Below, one piece after another: positions 1 to 9,198 of a stretch of 56,395 nucleotides of DNA. This stretch comes from Gammaproteobacteria bacterium (GTDB taxonomy: Bacteria; Pseudomonadota; Gammaproteobacteria; Nevskiales; Nevskiaceae). The translations under genes were made by a program, and so were the position numbers. The notes under the pieces are model-generated. The model was not told where the DNA came from, did no database searches, and saw nothing but the letters and a program-made list of their open reading frames with translations. The stretch covers positions 1 to 56,395 of the forward strand of contig JAHZLQ010000047.1 of assembly GCA_022599775.1 (NCBI GenBank), written 5' to 3'. The stretch's first letter is position 1. Every line of letters starts with the position of its first letter.

Positions 1-58
1 CCCTCACCCACCGCTCGCAGTCGCGAGCGGTCCCCCCTCTCCCGCAAGCGGGCGAGGG
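1..58. repeat. CCCTCTCCC-family intergenic repeat (left edge)
   Basis: GC-rich element with two nested inverted repeats: ACCGCTCGC facing GCGAGCGGT (about 10-32) and CCCTCTCCCGC facing GCGGGCGAGGG (about 36-57). The same CCCTCTCCC...GAGAGGG core recurs at 39610-39725 and 56207-56251, so it is a dispersed family. No coding content is seen. The element may continue left of the window. Confidence 0.6.
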
Positions 59-67
59 TAGGTCGGC

Positions 68-84
68 ATCACGCTGCGCGTGAT
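68..84. repeat. 17-bp inverted repeat upstream of the kinase receptor gene
   Basis: ATCACGC-TGC-GCGTGAT, perfect 7-bp arms, about 70 bp before the proposed GTG start of the kinase gene. It could be an operator for that gene, perhaps an autoregulatory site for its winged-helix domain, or simply the edge of the adjacent repeat. Function is inference. Confidence 0.35.
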
Positions 85-156
85 TCACGTTAAGCTCAGT
101 CCGCCAGTCTTGGGAGGCTTGCGGCCGGCTGCTAGTCTTGCGCGCATCGCGAGTCG

Positions 157-2934
157 GTGGACTCATTCCGGGGGGAACAGCACAAGGTGGGCAAAAAGCC
201 GCTAGCGGATTTTTCCGCTGAAGTCGGGCCGTCGGAACGCACGGCGGTCTGGCGTTTCGATGACGTCGAGCTCGACGAGCGGACCCGTGAACTGCGCATC
301 GATGGCGAAGTGGTGTCGATCGAACCTCGCCCCTTGGCGCTGCTAATGTTGCTGCTGCGTCGCCCGAACGAAGTCATCACGCATCAGGAGATCGTCGATC
401 TGCTGTGGGCGGGCCGCGCCGTCAGCGATTCGGTCATTACCAAATGCGTAGCTCGTCTGCGCGGAGTGCTCGGCGCCTCGCGTCGCAAACGGATCCTCAC
501 GGCGCACGGCTTCGGCTACCGATTCGTCGGCGACGTACGGCTGGAAGCGGGCGAGGCGGCTGTAGTGTCCTTGTCGAGTTCACCTCAGGCCGGCGCCGCG
601 ATACCCACGCGCGCCAACTGGACGCTGGAACGCCCGCTCGGCGGCAGTGACACCACTTGGTCTGGAATCCAACCCAAGACCGGCGAGCGCCGTGTGTTCA
701 AGTTTGCGGACACGCCCCAGGCCTTGGGGGCACTCAAGCGTGAACTGGCGATCTACCGCTTGCTGCGCAAGAGTCTTCCGGCTGCCGAAGGCTTCGTCAC
801 AATTCTGGACTGGAACTACGACCAGCCTCCGTACTTCAATGAATACGAGTATTGCGCTGGCGGCAGTCTGCTCGAATGGGCGGAGCAAGGCCTGCAATCA
901 CTCGACCTGGGCCAGCGTCTCGAACTGGTGGCCTGCATTGCGGACGTGCTGGCGTCGGCCCATGCACTGGGTGTGATGCACAAGGACCTCAAGCCGGCCA
1001 ACGTACTGCTCGCAGGGGTCGAGGGTAGGCCAGCTTCGGTACGGCTCGCCGACTTTGGATCGGGCCAGGTGCTGGATCCGGAGCGTCTGCGATCGCTGCA
1101 GATCACGCAGGTGGCCTCCGGTGAGCCGCGAGCGTCGCAGGGTTCGGGAACGCCGATCTATCTGGCGCCGGAAGTTCTGGCGGGCAGGCCACCGACCTTG
1201 AGTTCCGATCTGTATTCGCTGGGTCTGATGCTGTATCAGATCGTGGTCGGCGACCTGCGCCGGCCGCTGGCGCCCGGTTGGGAACGCGACATCGCCAGCG
1301 AGGTGCTGCGCGAGGACATCGCCGAGGTCTGCGATCTCAAGCCGGCGCGGCGCCTTGGCGATGCTGCGGTGTTGGCGCGCCGACTCAGAGCGTTGCCGGA
1401 GCGGGAGGCGCAGCGCGCCCGACAGCGAGCCGAGCAGCAAGCCAATGAACGGACGCGACAGGCCTTGGCGCGTACTCAATTGCGCCGCCGCTGGCAGGCG
1501 CTGGCCAGCCTGATCTTCCTGCTGGGGGCCGTGCTCAGCTCGGTGCTGTACCTGCAGGCACGCGCGGCGCGCGAGCAGGCGCAGTTGGCGAGCGAACGCG
1601 CCCGTCAGCTCAACGTGTTTCTCAGTGATGATCTTTTGGGCTCGGCGGATCCGTTTCGTCCCGGCGGCGGGCGCCGGGTGACCGTTGCCGAAATTCTGGA
1701 CACGGCTGCTGCGCGTCTTCCCGGGGGGCTCGCGGGGCAGCCCGTGGTACGAGCCGGTTCCGCGCTGACCCTGGCGCGCGCCTACCAGAACCTCATGCTG
1801 TGGGGCGAGGCCAGGGCCCTGTTGGAAAGCGAATTGCCGGCGGCCGAAGCCTCGTTGGGGCGCGCGTCTCCGGCGGCCGTCGATTTGCGTCTGCGGCTGG
1901 CGGGGCTGGCCACCGAACAGGACGATTATCCCCGTGCCGCGGTGCTTTACGCGGACATGCTCAGGCCGGCGGCCCTGGCGCAGCAGCCGCAGCGGTCGGA
2001 GACTTTGAGAGCCCGCTCCGGCTATGGCTGGCTGATCTACAAGCGCGGGGATTTCGCCGCCTGTGTCGCACACTATGACCGCCTGTTCGCCGATCTGGAG
2101 CGTTGGGATATCGATGATCCCCAGTTGCTCGCCGACAGCCGCTGGAACCTCGCCGAGGCCTTGATCGAACTCAACCGCTTCGAGCGTGCCGCCAGCTTGC
2201 TCGATGCCAGCGAAGCCTATTACCGGAAGCGTGGCAATACCGGCGTTGTCGACTGGGTGCAGACGACGCGCGCCTATCTGCTGTTGCGATCCGGCCGTCT
2301 TGAAGCGGCGGAAGCGCTGTTGGCCGAGCTGCGTCGAGACGCTGTGCGGCAGCTGGGCGCGGCGCACAACGTCAGCCTGTTCGCCGAACACTTTCTCGGT
2401 GTGCTGCGACTGCAGCAGGGACGCAATCTGGAGGCGGCCGGTCTGTTCGAGCACAGCCTCGAGCTGCGCCGTCAGGCACTCGGCGAGTCGCATCACTACG
2501 TCAGCTACAGCAGCGTACGACTGGCGCAGGCCTGGCTGCGTCTGGGACGGGTGGCGCAGGCGGTCCCGCTGATCGAGGCGACGCAAGCGCAGTTGACGCA
2601 AGTGCTCGGCCCGCAGCATGTCCATACGCTGCGTGCGACGCTGACGCTTGCCGAAGCGCGCGTCGCGCAAGCGCGCAGGGATCAGGCCATCGACTTGCTC
2701 GAAGCGGCGGTGAATACGGCAAAGAATGCCGCCACGGCCGATACGCCGATACTCGGGCGACTGCATGCACGGCTGGCCGATCTGCTGCGTGAGCAAGATC
2801 CCGCAACGGCGGCCTTGCACCGTGACGCGGCGCGCGCGAGCTTCAGCGCGCTCTATGGTTTCGATGTGGAGTCGGCACCCGAAGGTGCGCTCTATGATCG
2901 CGAGTTTGCTGCGGCCGTCACCGCCGCTCTGTGA
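157..2934 (+). CDS. Winged-helix / Ser-Thr protein kinase / TPR transmembrane protein
   Basis: The 925-residue product joins three modules. Residues about 31-125 form an OmpR/CadC-type winged-helix DNA-binding domain. Residues about 155-415 form a Hanks-type kinase domain with Lys182 at the ATP-lysine position, Glu196, the catalytic loop HKDLKPAN (Asp277), Asp299 of DFG and a later APE motif. A single membrane helix lies at about 445-467 after an Arg/Gln-rich linker, and TPR-type helical repeats fill about 500-900. The glycine-rich loop is weak, but the catalytic residues look intact. The N-terminal modules would be cytoplasmic and the TPR region periplasmic. The start is GTG at 157; a second GTG at 187 is possible. 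It is followed by convergent metF 8 bp downstream with no obvious terminator. Role inferred: envelope sensing coupled to phosphorylation and possibly transcription. Confidence 0.85.
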   Translation: MDSFRGEQHKVGKKPLADFSAEVGPSERTAVWRFDDVELDERTRELRIDGEVVSIEPRPLALLMLLLRRPNEVITHQEIVDLLWAGRAVSDSVITKCVARLRGVLGASRRKRILTAHGFGYRFVGDVRLEAGEAAVVSLSSSPQAGAAIPTRANWTLERPLGGSDTTWSGIQPKTGERRVFKFADTPQALGALKRELAIYRLLRKSLPAAEGFVTILDWNYDQPPYFNEYEYCAGGSLLEWAEQGLQSLDLGQRLELVACIADVLASAHALGVMHKDLKPANVLLAGVEGRPASVRLADFGSGQVLDPERLRSLQITQVASGEPRASQGSGTPIYLAPEVLAGRPPTLSSDLYSLGLMLYQIVVGDLRRPLAPGWERDIASEVLREDIAEVCDLKPARRLGDAAVLARRLRALPEREAQRARQRAEQQANERTRQALARTQLRRRWQALASLIFLLGAVLSSVLYLQARAAREQAQLASERARQLNVFLSDDLLGSADPFRPGGGRRVTVAEILDTAAARLPGGLAGQPVVRAGSALTLARAYQNLMLWGEARALLESELPAAEASLGRASPAAVDLRLRLAGLATEQDDYPRAAVLYADMLRPAALAQQPQRSETLRARSGYGWLIYKRGDFAACVAHYDRLFADLERWDIDDPQLLADSRWNLAEALIELNRFERAASLLDASEAYYRKRGNTGVVDWVQTTRAYLLLRSGRLEAAEALLAELRRDAVRQLGAAHNVSLFAEHFLGVLRLQQGRNLEAAGLFEHSLELRRQALGESHHYVSYSSVRLAQAWLRLGRVAQAVPLIEATQAQLTQVLGPQHVHTLRATLTLAEARVAQARRDQAIDLLEAAVNTAKNAATADTPILGRLHARLADLLREQDPATAALHRDAARASFSALYGFDVESAPEGALYDREFAAAVTAAL

Positions 2935-2941
2935 GTGTGCT

Positions 2942-3802
2942 TCAGGGGTTCAAGGGTTCCGGCAGCCGCAGGGCACGCCACAGACGCAGCGTCGGTTCGG
3001 CCTGGTTGAGCGTGTAGAAATGCAGACCCGGCGCGCCGCCGGCCAGCAGCGTCTCGGCCAGGCGCGCCACCACGTCCAGTCCGAAATCCTGCAGCGAGGC
3101 CTTGTCATCGCCGAACTCGGCGAGACGCAGGCGTATCCAGCGCGGCACTTCGGCGCCGCAGGCGTCCGAAAAGCGCAGCAACTGCGCGCCGTTGAGGATC
3201 GGCATGATGCCGGGAATCACCGGCGCCTCGACACCGGCCTTGGCGCACCGCTCCATGAAGTCGAAGTAGGCATCCGGGGCAAAGAAGTACTGTGTGATCG
3301 CCGCGTGAGCGCCGGCCCGAACCTTGCGCACGAAGTTGTCGAAGTCGCCACGCGGGTTCAGTGCCTGTGGGTGCACTTCCGGATAGGCCGCCACTTCGAT
3401 GCGAAAGTGTTCGCCGTGCTGCTCACGAATGAAGCCGACCAACTCATTGGCATAGTGAAACTCGCCGGGTGCGCCGGCATCCATGGCTGTGGCCGGCAGG
3501 TCGCCGCGCAGGGCGACGATGCGTTTCACGCCGGCCGCGCGATATCGGTCCAGCAATTCGGCGATGTGTGCGCGCGTCGAACCCACGCAGGTCAGGTGCG
3601 GCGCGGCCGCTACGCCGGTCTGTTCGACCACCTTGACCACGGTGTCGTAGGTGCCGTCCTGCGCCGAACCGCCGGCGCCGTAGGTCACCGAAAAATAGTT
3701 CGGTTGCACCGCCGCGAGCCTGCCGACGATCGCCGGCAGCTTTTCTTCCCCCTGCGGCGTACGTGGCGGAAACAGCTCGAATGAGAAGCTGAGCGCGCTC
3801 AT
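2942..3802 (-). CDS. metF: 5,10-methylenetetrahydrofolate reductase
   Basis: Reduces 5,10-methylene-THF to 5-methyl-THF, the methyl donor for methionine synthesis; a soluble FAD-dependent TIM barrel. The 286-residue protein carries the family N-terminus FSFELFPPR with the catalytic Glu at residue 9, HLTC at 69-72, LRGD at 98-101 and a C-terminal FYTLNQ stretch. Length is close to the usual 280-300. ATG at 3802 was chosen because family homology begins there; the frame stays open further upstream but crosses a repeat. It lies 122 bp downstream of ahcY on the same strand, so the ahcY promoter and SAH riboswitch may also drive it. The gap is filled by a long inverted repeat. Confidence 0.95.
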   Translation of the reverse strand: MSALSFSFELFPPRTPQGEEKLPAIVGRLAAVQPNYFSVTYGAGGSAQDGTYDTVVKVVEQTGVAAAPHLTCVGSTRAHIAELLDRYRAAGVKRIVALRGDLPATAMDAGAPGEFHYANELVGFIREQHGEHFRIEVAAYPEVHPQALNPRGDFDNFVRKVRAGAHAAITQYFFAPDAYFDFMERCAKAGVEAPVIPGIMPILNGAQLLRFSDACGAEVPRWIRLRLAEFGDDKASLQDFGLDVVARLAETLLAGGAPGLHFYTLNQAEPTLRLWRALRLPEPLNP

Positions 3803-3828
3803 CGCGTGACTCCAGTTCAAAAAGCGCC

Positions 3829-3908
3829 AATTCGCGCAAAGGCGCAGAGCCGCAAAGAACAGCCAAGAAGAAATCCTTCTCTTTGCGACTCTGCGCCTTT
3901 GCGCAATT
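3829..3908. repeat. Long inverted repeat (GCGCAAAGGCGC family) between ahcY and metF
   Basis: Arms of about 31 bases (3829-3859 and 3877-3908) face each other across a 17-base loop. The core is GCGCAAAGGCGCAGAG opposite CTCTGCGCCTTTGCGC. A related element lies at 53903-54061. In the transcript it would fold into a stable hairpin and could act as a processing or partial termination site between ahcY and metF. There is no U-tract, so it is not a classical terminator. Confidence 0.7.
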
Positions 3909-3924
3909 CCAACCGCCTTACGCG

Positions 3925-5355
<1,431 letters not shown>

Positions 5356-5376
5356 GTTGTCACTCTCGGTTGGTCC

Positions 5377-5448
5377 GGGCGCTGTTCGCAAATGGAAAGC
5401 CGCCGAGCCTGGCTCGCAGTGCGCGAGTCGCAACGCCCCTCGGCGGCG
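5377..5448 (-). promoter_or_regulatory. SAH riboswitch upstream of ahcY
   Basis: Read on the minus strand, a 9-bp P1 stem pairs GCCGCCGAG (5447-5439) with CTCGGCGGC (5407-5399). It encloses the conserved GGGCGTTGCGAC and GCCAGGCTCGG segments and an inner CTCGC/GCGAG hairpin. A pseudoknot is available: GGGCGTTG in the core (5438-5431) can pair with CAGCGCCC (5384-5377) through 8 positions with one G-U. This matches the published architecture of the SAH riboswitch, an ON switch found before ahcY in proteobacteria. It begins about 5 bases after the expected transcription start and ends about 21 bases before the ATG. Confidence 0.9.
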
Positions 5449-5459
5449 TAGTGGAGGTC

Positions 5460-5481
5460 ATTATATCCGCTTATGCGGATA
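5460..5481 (-). promoter_or_regulatory. ahcY promoter -10 box with overlapping palindromic operator
   Basis: On the minus strand a consensus TATAAT lies at 5465-5460, placing the transcription start near 5453, just before the riboswitch. Overlapping its upstream end is the palindrome TATCCGC-TTAT-GCGGATA (5464-5481, perfect 7-bp arms). No good -35 hexamer is visible. The position suggests a repressor site; an ArsR-type SAH regulator or another methionine-cycle regulator would make sense, but the regulator identity is inference. Confidence 0.6.
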
Positions 5482-5559
5482 AGAGGATATGGAGTTGCCG
5501 AGGAGCCCCGGTAAGCTGGCTTACGGAGTCGGCACGACGCCTGCTAGTCTTTCACCACT

Positions 5560-8283
5560 ATGGCCAAGAAAATCCAGAGCGATCCGCTGCGTCGCGTCGA
5601 AACCCTGCCTCAGGACGAGCCCCTGCGCGAGGATGTACGCCGCCTCGGTTCGGTGGTTGGCGAGATGCTCGCCGAACAGTACGGTCCCGAATTCCTGACC
5701 TACGTCGAAGCCGTGCGCACCGGTGCGATCCGGCGTCGCGAGCAGGGCGAGGCGCCGGATGCGCTGGCCAAGCAGCTTGCCGGGTTGTCCGTGTCATCGG
5801 CGGAAATGCTGACGCGCGCTTTTTCCACCTATTTCCAGGTGGTCAACACGGCCGAGCGCGTACACCGCATCCGTCGCCGCCGCGACTACCAGCGGCAGGA
5901 CAACCGTCCGCAGCCGGACAGCCTGCTGGCCACCTTGACCAAACTCAAGGCGGACGGCGTCGGTATCGACGAGCTCATGGACTGGCTGCGGCGGCTGGAC
6001 ATCGAGCCGGTGTTCACCGCGCATCCGACCGAGTCGATTCGTCGCGCGCTGTTGCAGAAGGAGCAGGAAATCGTGCGCACGCTGGTCGACGACCTCGACG
6101 GCAACCGCACGCCGCAGGAACGCGAAATCGATTGGGCGCAGCTGCGCATGGCGCTGACTGCGGGCTGGCAGACGCGCGAGGCCTCGCCGGTGCGGCCGAC
6201 CGTGCAGGACGAGTTCGAACACGTCAGTTTCTATCTGTCGGACCCGATCTATCGCGTGCTGCCGGTGTTCTATGAATCCCTGGCGCAGGCACTCAAGCTC
6301 GTCTACGGCTACGAGGGCGCGCTGCCGCGCGTGCTGCGCTTCGCCTCCTGGGTCGGTGGCGACATGGATGGCAACCCCAACGTCAATGCGCAGACGGTCG
6401 AAGATACGCTGCGCTCGCAGCGGACGCAGGCGCTGCGCCGCTATATCGACGAGGCGCGGCATCTGGCGCAACTGCTGTCGCAGACCGATGACCGCGCCGC
6501 GGTCGATGCCGAGATTCCGATGCGCAGCGGCCGCTACCGCGAGCTGCTTCCAGAGATCGCCGCGGCGATCCGGCCGCGCCATACCGACATGCCGTATCGC
6601 GTGTTGCTGACGCTGATTGCGGGTCGTCTGCAGGCGACGCTGGCTGGCACCTTGGCGCGCTATGGCCATGCCGATGAGTTTATCGGTGACATCGAGCTGA
6701 TCGCGTCCAGCCTGTGGAACAACGGCGGGCGCCACGCCGGTTGGTTCGCCGTCAACCGCCTGCTGTGGCGCGCGCGCAGCTTCGGCTTTCATCTGGCGCG
6801 CCTCGACGTGCGCCAGGATTCGCGCGTGCACAGTCAGGCGCTGGCCGCACTGTTCGGCGATCCGGACTGGAGCGAGCGTGCGGCCGAGGAGCAGCAGCAG
6901 ACGCTGGCCGCCTATGCCGCCGGCGACGCCCGCGCGCCGCGGCCGGCGGCGCCCGAGGCCGCCTCCACGCTGGCGGTGTTCGACGCAATGGCTCGTGCCG
7001 TCAAGGACTACGGCCATGCCGCCGTGGGCCTCTACATCATCAGCATGGCGAAGAAGCCGGCCGATGTGCTCGCGGTGCTGGCGCTGGCGCGGCAGGGTGG
7101 CTTCGTCGACGAGGCCGGGGCCGTGCCGCTGGACGTGGCGCCCTTGTTCGAAACCGTGGACGACTTGCGCAATGGGCCGGAGACCTTGCGCGCATTGCTC
7201 GACGATCCCGTGTACCGGACACATCTGGCGGCGCGTGGCGATCGTCAGGTGGTGATGTTGGGCTATTCGGACTCCGGCAAGGATGGGGGCATCGTCGCCT
7301 CACGCTGGGCTTTGCAGCGCGCTCAGGTCGAACTGCTGGAAGTGGCGGCGGAGGCCGGCATCCAGCTCAATTTCTTCCATGGCCGCGGCGGTAGCGCCAG
7401 CCGTGGCGGCGGCAAGATTGCACCGGCGCTGATGGCCAGTCCGCGCGGATCGGTGGCCGGCGTGCTGCGCGTGACCGAGCAGGGCGAGGTGATTCACCGC
7501 AAGTACGGTATCCGCGCGTTGGGCCTGCGCACGCTGGAGCAGTCCACCTCCGCGACGCTCACCGCGAGCCTGCGTCCGCGGCAGGCCGAGTCGCGCGAAG
7601 CTGACTGGAAAGTGACGATGGCGGCCATGGCACAGTACGGCCGTGAGGCCTACCGGGATTTCGTGGACCGCGACGGTTTCGTCGAGTATTTCCGTACCGC
7701 CACGCCGATCGACGTGATCGAACGCATGACCCTGGGTTCGCGGCCCTCGCGCCGCGGCACCATGAAGGGCGTGGAATCGTTGCGCGCGATCCCCTGGGTG
7801 TTCGCTTGGACGCAGTGCCGTGCGGTGCTGACCGCCTGGTATGGGCTGGGCAGCGCCTTGGAGCGCGCCGCCGCCGAGTTCGGCGAGGACCGCCTGCTGG
7901 AAATGGCGCGCGACTGGGGTTTCTTCGAAACCCTGCTGGATGATGTCGACATGGTGCTGGCCAAGGCCGATCTCGACATCGCCGAACGCTTTTCGAAGCT
8001 CGCGGGCAGTCGCCACGATGAGTTCTTCCCCCTGGTCCGTGGGGAGTTCGAGCGCACCGTGCAATGGATACTCAAGCTCAAGCGTGAAGATCGCCTATTG
8101 GCCCGCGAGCCGCGCCTGGCCCAGTCCGTCCGCTTGCGCAATCCATACATCGATCCGATGTCCCTGATTCAGGTCGAACTGCTGGGCCGGTGGCGCGAGG
8201 GCGGCAGCGAGGACGAGGATCTGCTGCGAGCGCTGGTTGCCACCGTCAACGGCGTAGCGCAGGGCTTGCAGAACACCGGTTGA
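5560..8283 (+). CDS. ppc: Phosphoenolpyruvate carboxylase
   Basis: Carboxylates PEP to oxaloacetate with bicarbonate, the anaplerotic entry to the TCA cycle; a cytoplasmic tetramer. The 907-residue protein carries the two catalytic signatures: FTAHPTES with His155 and [10 protein letters not shown] at 568-577. It also has HGRGGS at 607-612, LGSRPSRR and the invariant C-terminal QNTG. Length is slightly above the usual 880 or so. ATG at 5560 has no strong ribosome-binding site, but the family alignment starts near it. Transcribed divergently from ahcY. Palindromic repeats begin 13 bases after the stop. Confidence 0.97.
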   Translation: MAKKIQSDPLRRVETLPQDEPLREDVRRLGSVVGEMLAEQYGPEFLTYVEAVRTGAIRRREQGEAPDALAKQLAGLSVSSAEMLTRAFSTYFQVVNTAERVHRIRRRRDYQRQDNRPQPDSLLATLTKLKADGVGIDELMDWLRRLDIEPVFTAHPTESIRRALLQKEQEIVRTLVDDLDGNRTPQEREIDWAQLRMALTAGWQTREASPVRPTVQDEFEHVSFYLSDPIYRVLPVFYESLAQALKLVYGYEGALPRVLRFASWVGGDMDGNPNVNAQTVEDTLRSQRTQALRRYIDEARHLAQLLSQTDDRAAVDAEIPMRSGRYRELLPEIAAAIRPRHTDMPYRVLLTLIAGRLQATLAGTLARYGHADEFIGDIELIASSLWNNGGRHAGWFAVNRLLWRARSFGFHLARLDVRQDSRVHSQALAALFGDPDWSERAAEEQQQTLAAYAAGDARAPRPAAPEAASTLAVFDAMARAVKDYGHAAVGLYIISMAKKPADVLAVLALARQGGFVDEAGAVPLDVAPLFETVDDLRNGPETLRALLDDPVYRTHLAARGDRQVVMLGYSDSGKDGGIVASRWALQRAQVELLEVAAEAGIQLNFFHGRGGSASRGGGKIAPALMASPRGSVAGVLRVTEQGEVIHRKYGIRALGLRTLEQSTSATLTASLRPRQAESREADWKVTMAAMAQYGREAYRDFVDRDGFVEYFRTATPIDVIERMTLGSRPSRRGTMKGVESLRAIPWVFAWTQCRAVLTAWYGLGSALERAAAEFGEDRLLEMARDWGFFETLLDDVDMVLAKADLDIAERFSKLAGSRHDEFFPLVRGEFERTVQWILKLKREDRLLAREPRLAQSVRLRNPYIDPMSLIQVELLGRWREGGSEDEDLLRALVATVNGVAQGLQNTG

Positions 8284-8295
8284 GCGCACTCCCTC

Positions 8296-8391
8296 ATTCC
8301 GGACAAGCCGTAGGCTTGATCCGGAATCCGTGCAGCGTTCGGTGGCTCCGGCGTGGATTCCGGGTTCCCGCTGCGCGGGCCTCGGAGTGAC
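8296..8391. repeat. Pair of ATTCCGG palindromic repeats downstream of ppc
   Basis: The first unit at 8296-8327 reads ATTCCGG-A-CAAGCC-GTA-GGCTTG-AT-CCGGAAT. The second at 8356-8391 is a diverged copy in the opposite orientation (GATTCCGGG...CTCGGAGTGAC). Other members lie at 8515-8546, 14203-14234 and 14333-14364. The palindromic, intergenic, paired arrangement resembles REP/BIME-type elements. The rest of the gap to 8512 shows no gene. Confidence 0.75.
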
Positions 8392-8512
8392 GAGCGCTTG
8401 GTGGCGGCGAGACGTCGCGCCGTATCGCGTGTCGGTCTGAGTGTGAGACGTCGGGTGGTGATACGACGGCGACTTCGGCAACGCGGCCCACGATTTGCCC
8501 GCCCCGGCCCCG

Positions 8513-8941
8513 TCATTCCGGACAAGCCGTAGGCTTGATCCGGAATCCATGCGGCGGCCAAGTGATCCGGGAACGAGGGAATTGGGCGCCGTGGTCTCCA
8601 GTGGGCATCGAGCCAAGGGCGAAAAAAACACGCCGCGCGTGATGACGGGCGGCGTGTCGATGTGACCGCGATGCGGAACTACGGCATCCATATTCATCCT
8701 TGGTGAGCTTGCCGTCGCCGTTGGCATCGCGTGTTTCGAAGCGCTTGTAGAGCTGCGAACTTGCCGACAGTTCCGACTTTTCGATGGCGCCGTCGCCGTT
8801 TTTGTCGAGCGTAGACGTCGAGGTGTTCGCGAAGTTCGCGTTCGATTCCGGCGGCCCCATCGTGCCGTACTTTTCCTGTGCGAAAGCGGGGATGGTGGCG
8901 ACGGTGAACGCCGAGACCAGCAGCATTTTGCGGATATCCAT
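8513..8941 (-). CDS. Secreted EF-hand calcium-binding protein, probable stop-loss frameshift
   Basis: From ATG 8941 the product begins MDIRKMLLVSAFTVATIPAFAQ, a signal peptide, followed by two EF-hand loops (DKNGDGAIEKSE and DANGDGKLTKDE). After the second loop (about 8690) the reading frame gives 50-plus residues of Arg/His/Ser-rich sequence. It crosses a strong intrinsic terminator (8622-8657) and stops only inside an ATTCCGG repeat at 8513. A TAG lies in another frame at 8681-8679, so a 1- or 2-base indel just after DEY would restore a normal short EF-hand protein. The tail beyond about 8690 is therefore probably not native. An in-frame ATG at 9007 exists, but the signal peptide supports 8941. 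No clear ribosome-binding site. Confidence 0.7.
   Translation of the reverse strand: MDIRKMLLVSAFTVATIPAFAQEKYGTMGPPESNANFANTSTSTLDKNGDGAIEKSELSASSQLYKRFETRDANGDGKLTKDEYGCRSSASRSHRHAARHHARRVFFALGSMPTGDHGAQFPRSRITWPPHGFRIKPTACPE
8515..8546. repeat. ATTCCGG palindromic repeat unit
   Basis: ATTCCGG-A-CAAGCC-GTA-GGCTTG-AT-CCGGAAT, identical to the unit at 8296-8327. It overlaps the 3' end of the read-through frame of the EF-hand gene. Confidence 0.75.
8622..8657 (-). terminator. Intrinsic terminator of the EF-hand gene
   Basis: On the minus strand, ACACGCCGC pairs with GCGGCGTGT (8657-8649 with 8636-8628) across a 12-base loop, followed by seven T residues. It lies inside the open frame as read, which supports the view that the native EF-hand stop codon was upstream of it. 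Confidence 0.8.
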
Positions 8942-8953
8942 ATCGTGAGCAAA

Positions 8954-9004
8954 TAAAAAAGGCACGCCCGGCGAAATCCCTGCGGATTGGCCGATACGTG
9001 CCTT
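8954..9004 (-). terminator. Long terminator-like hairpin just upstream of the EF-hand start
   Basis: On the minus strand AAGGCACG (9004-8997) pairs with CGTGCCTT (8966-8959). Inside are nested CGGC/GCCG and AATCC/GGATT stems, and the hairpin is followed by a T-rich run. It ends only about 13 bases before ATG 8941. It could terminate the aldo/keto reductase operon or act as a leader attenuator for the EF-hand gene. No known riboswitch consensus was recognised. Confidence 0.6.
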
Positions 9005-9198
9005 CATTGGCTTGGTTTTACGACGCTACGGCGCGTCGCAATCGGTGGAGCGAGCAAATTTCAAGCCAGCAAAAGGTGCGGGGAAACTACCTGTTTGATG
9101 GGCTTCCGGGCGGTTTCCGAGGGCTTGGGCGCGTCAATGGTCTATTTCGGTGCCGGTACGCCCACTGGCTGTGCATTGCCGGTTCGCCGGAGCGAGCG

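Noticed and set aside
1-60. CRISPR-like array of CCCTCTCCC repeats
   Set aside because: The units are single or inverted pairs at distant loci, without regularly spaced direct repeats or cas genes.
898-2820. Long open frame on the minus strand, antisense to the kinase gene
   Set aside because: High-GC codon shadow; no recognisable domain, Arg/Gln-rich translation, and the opposite strand encodes a complete multi-domain protein.
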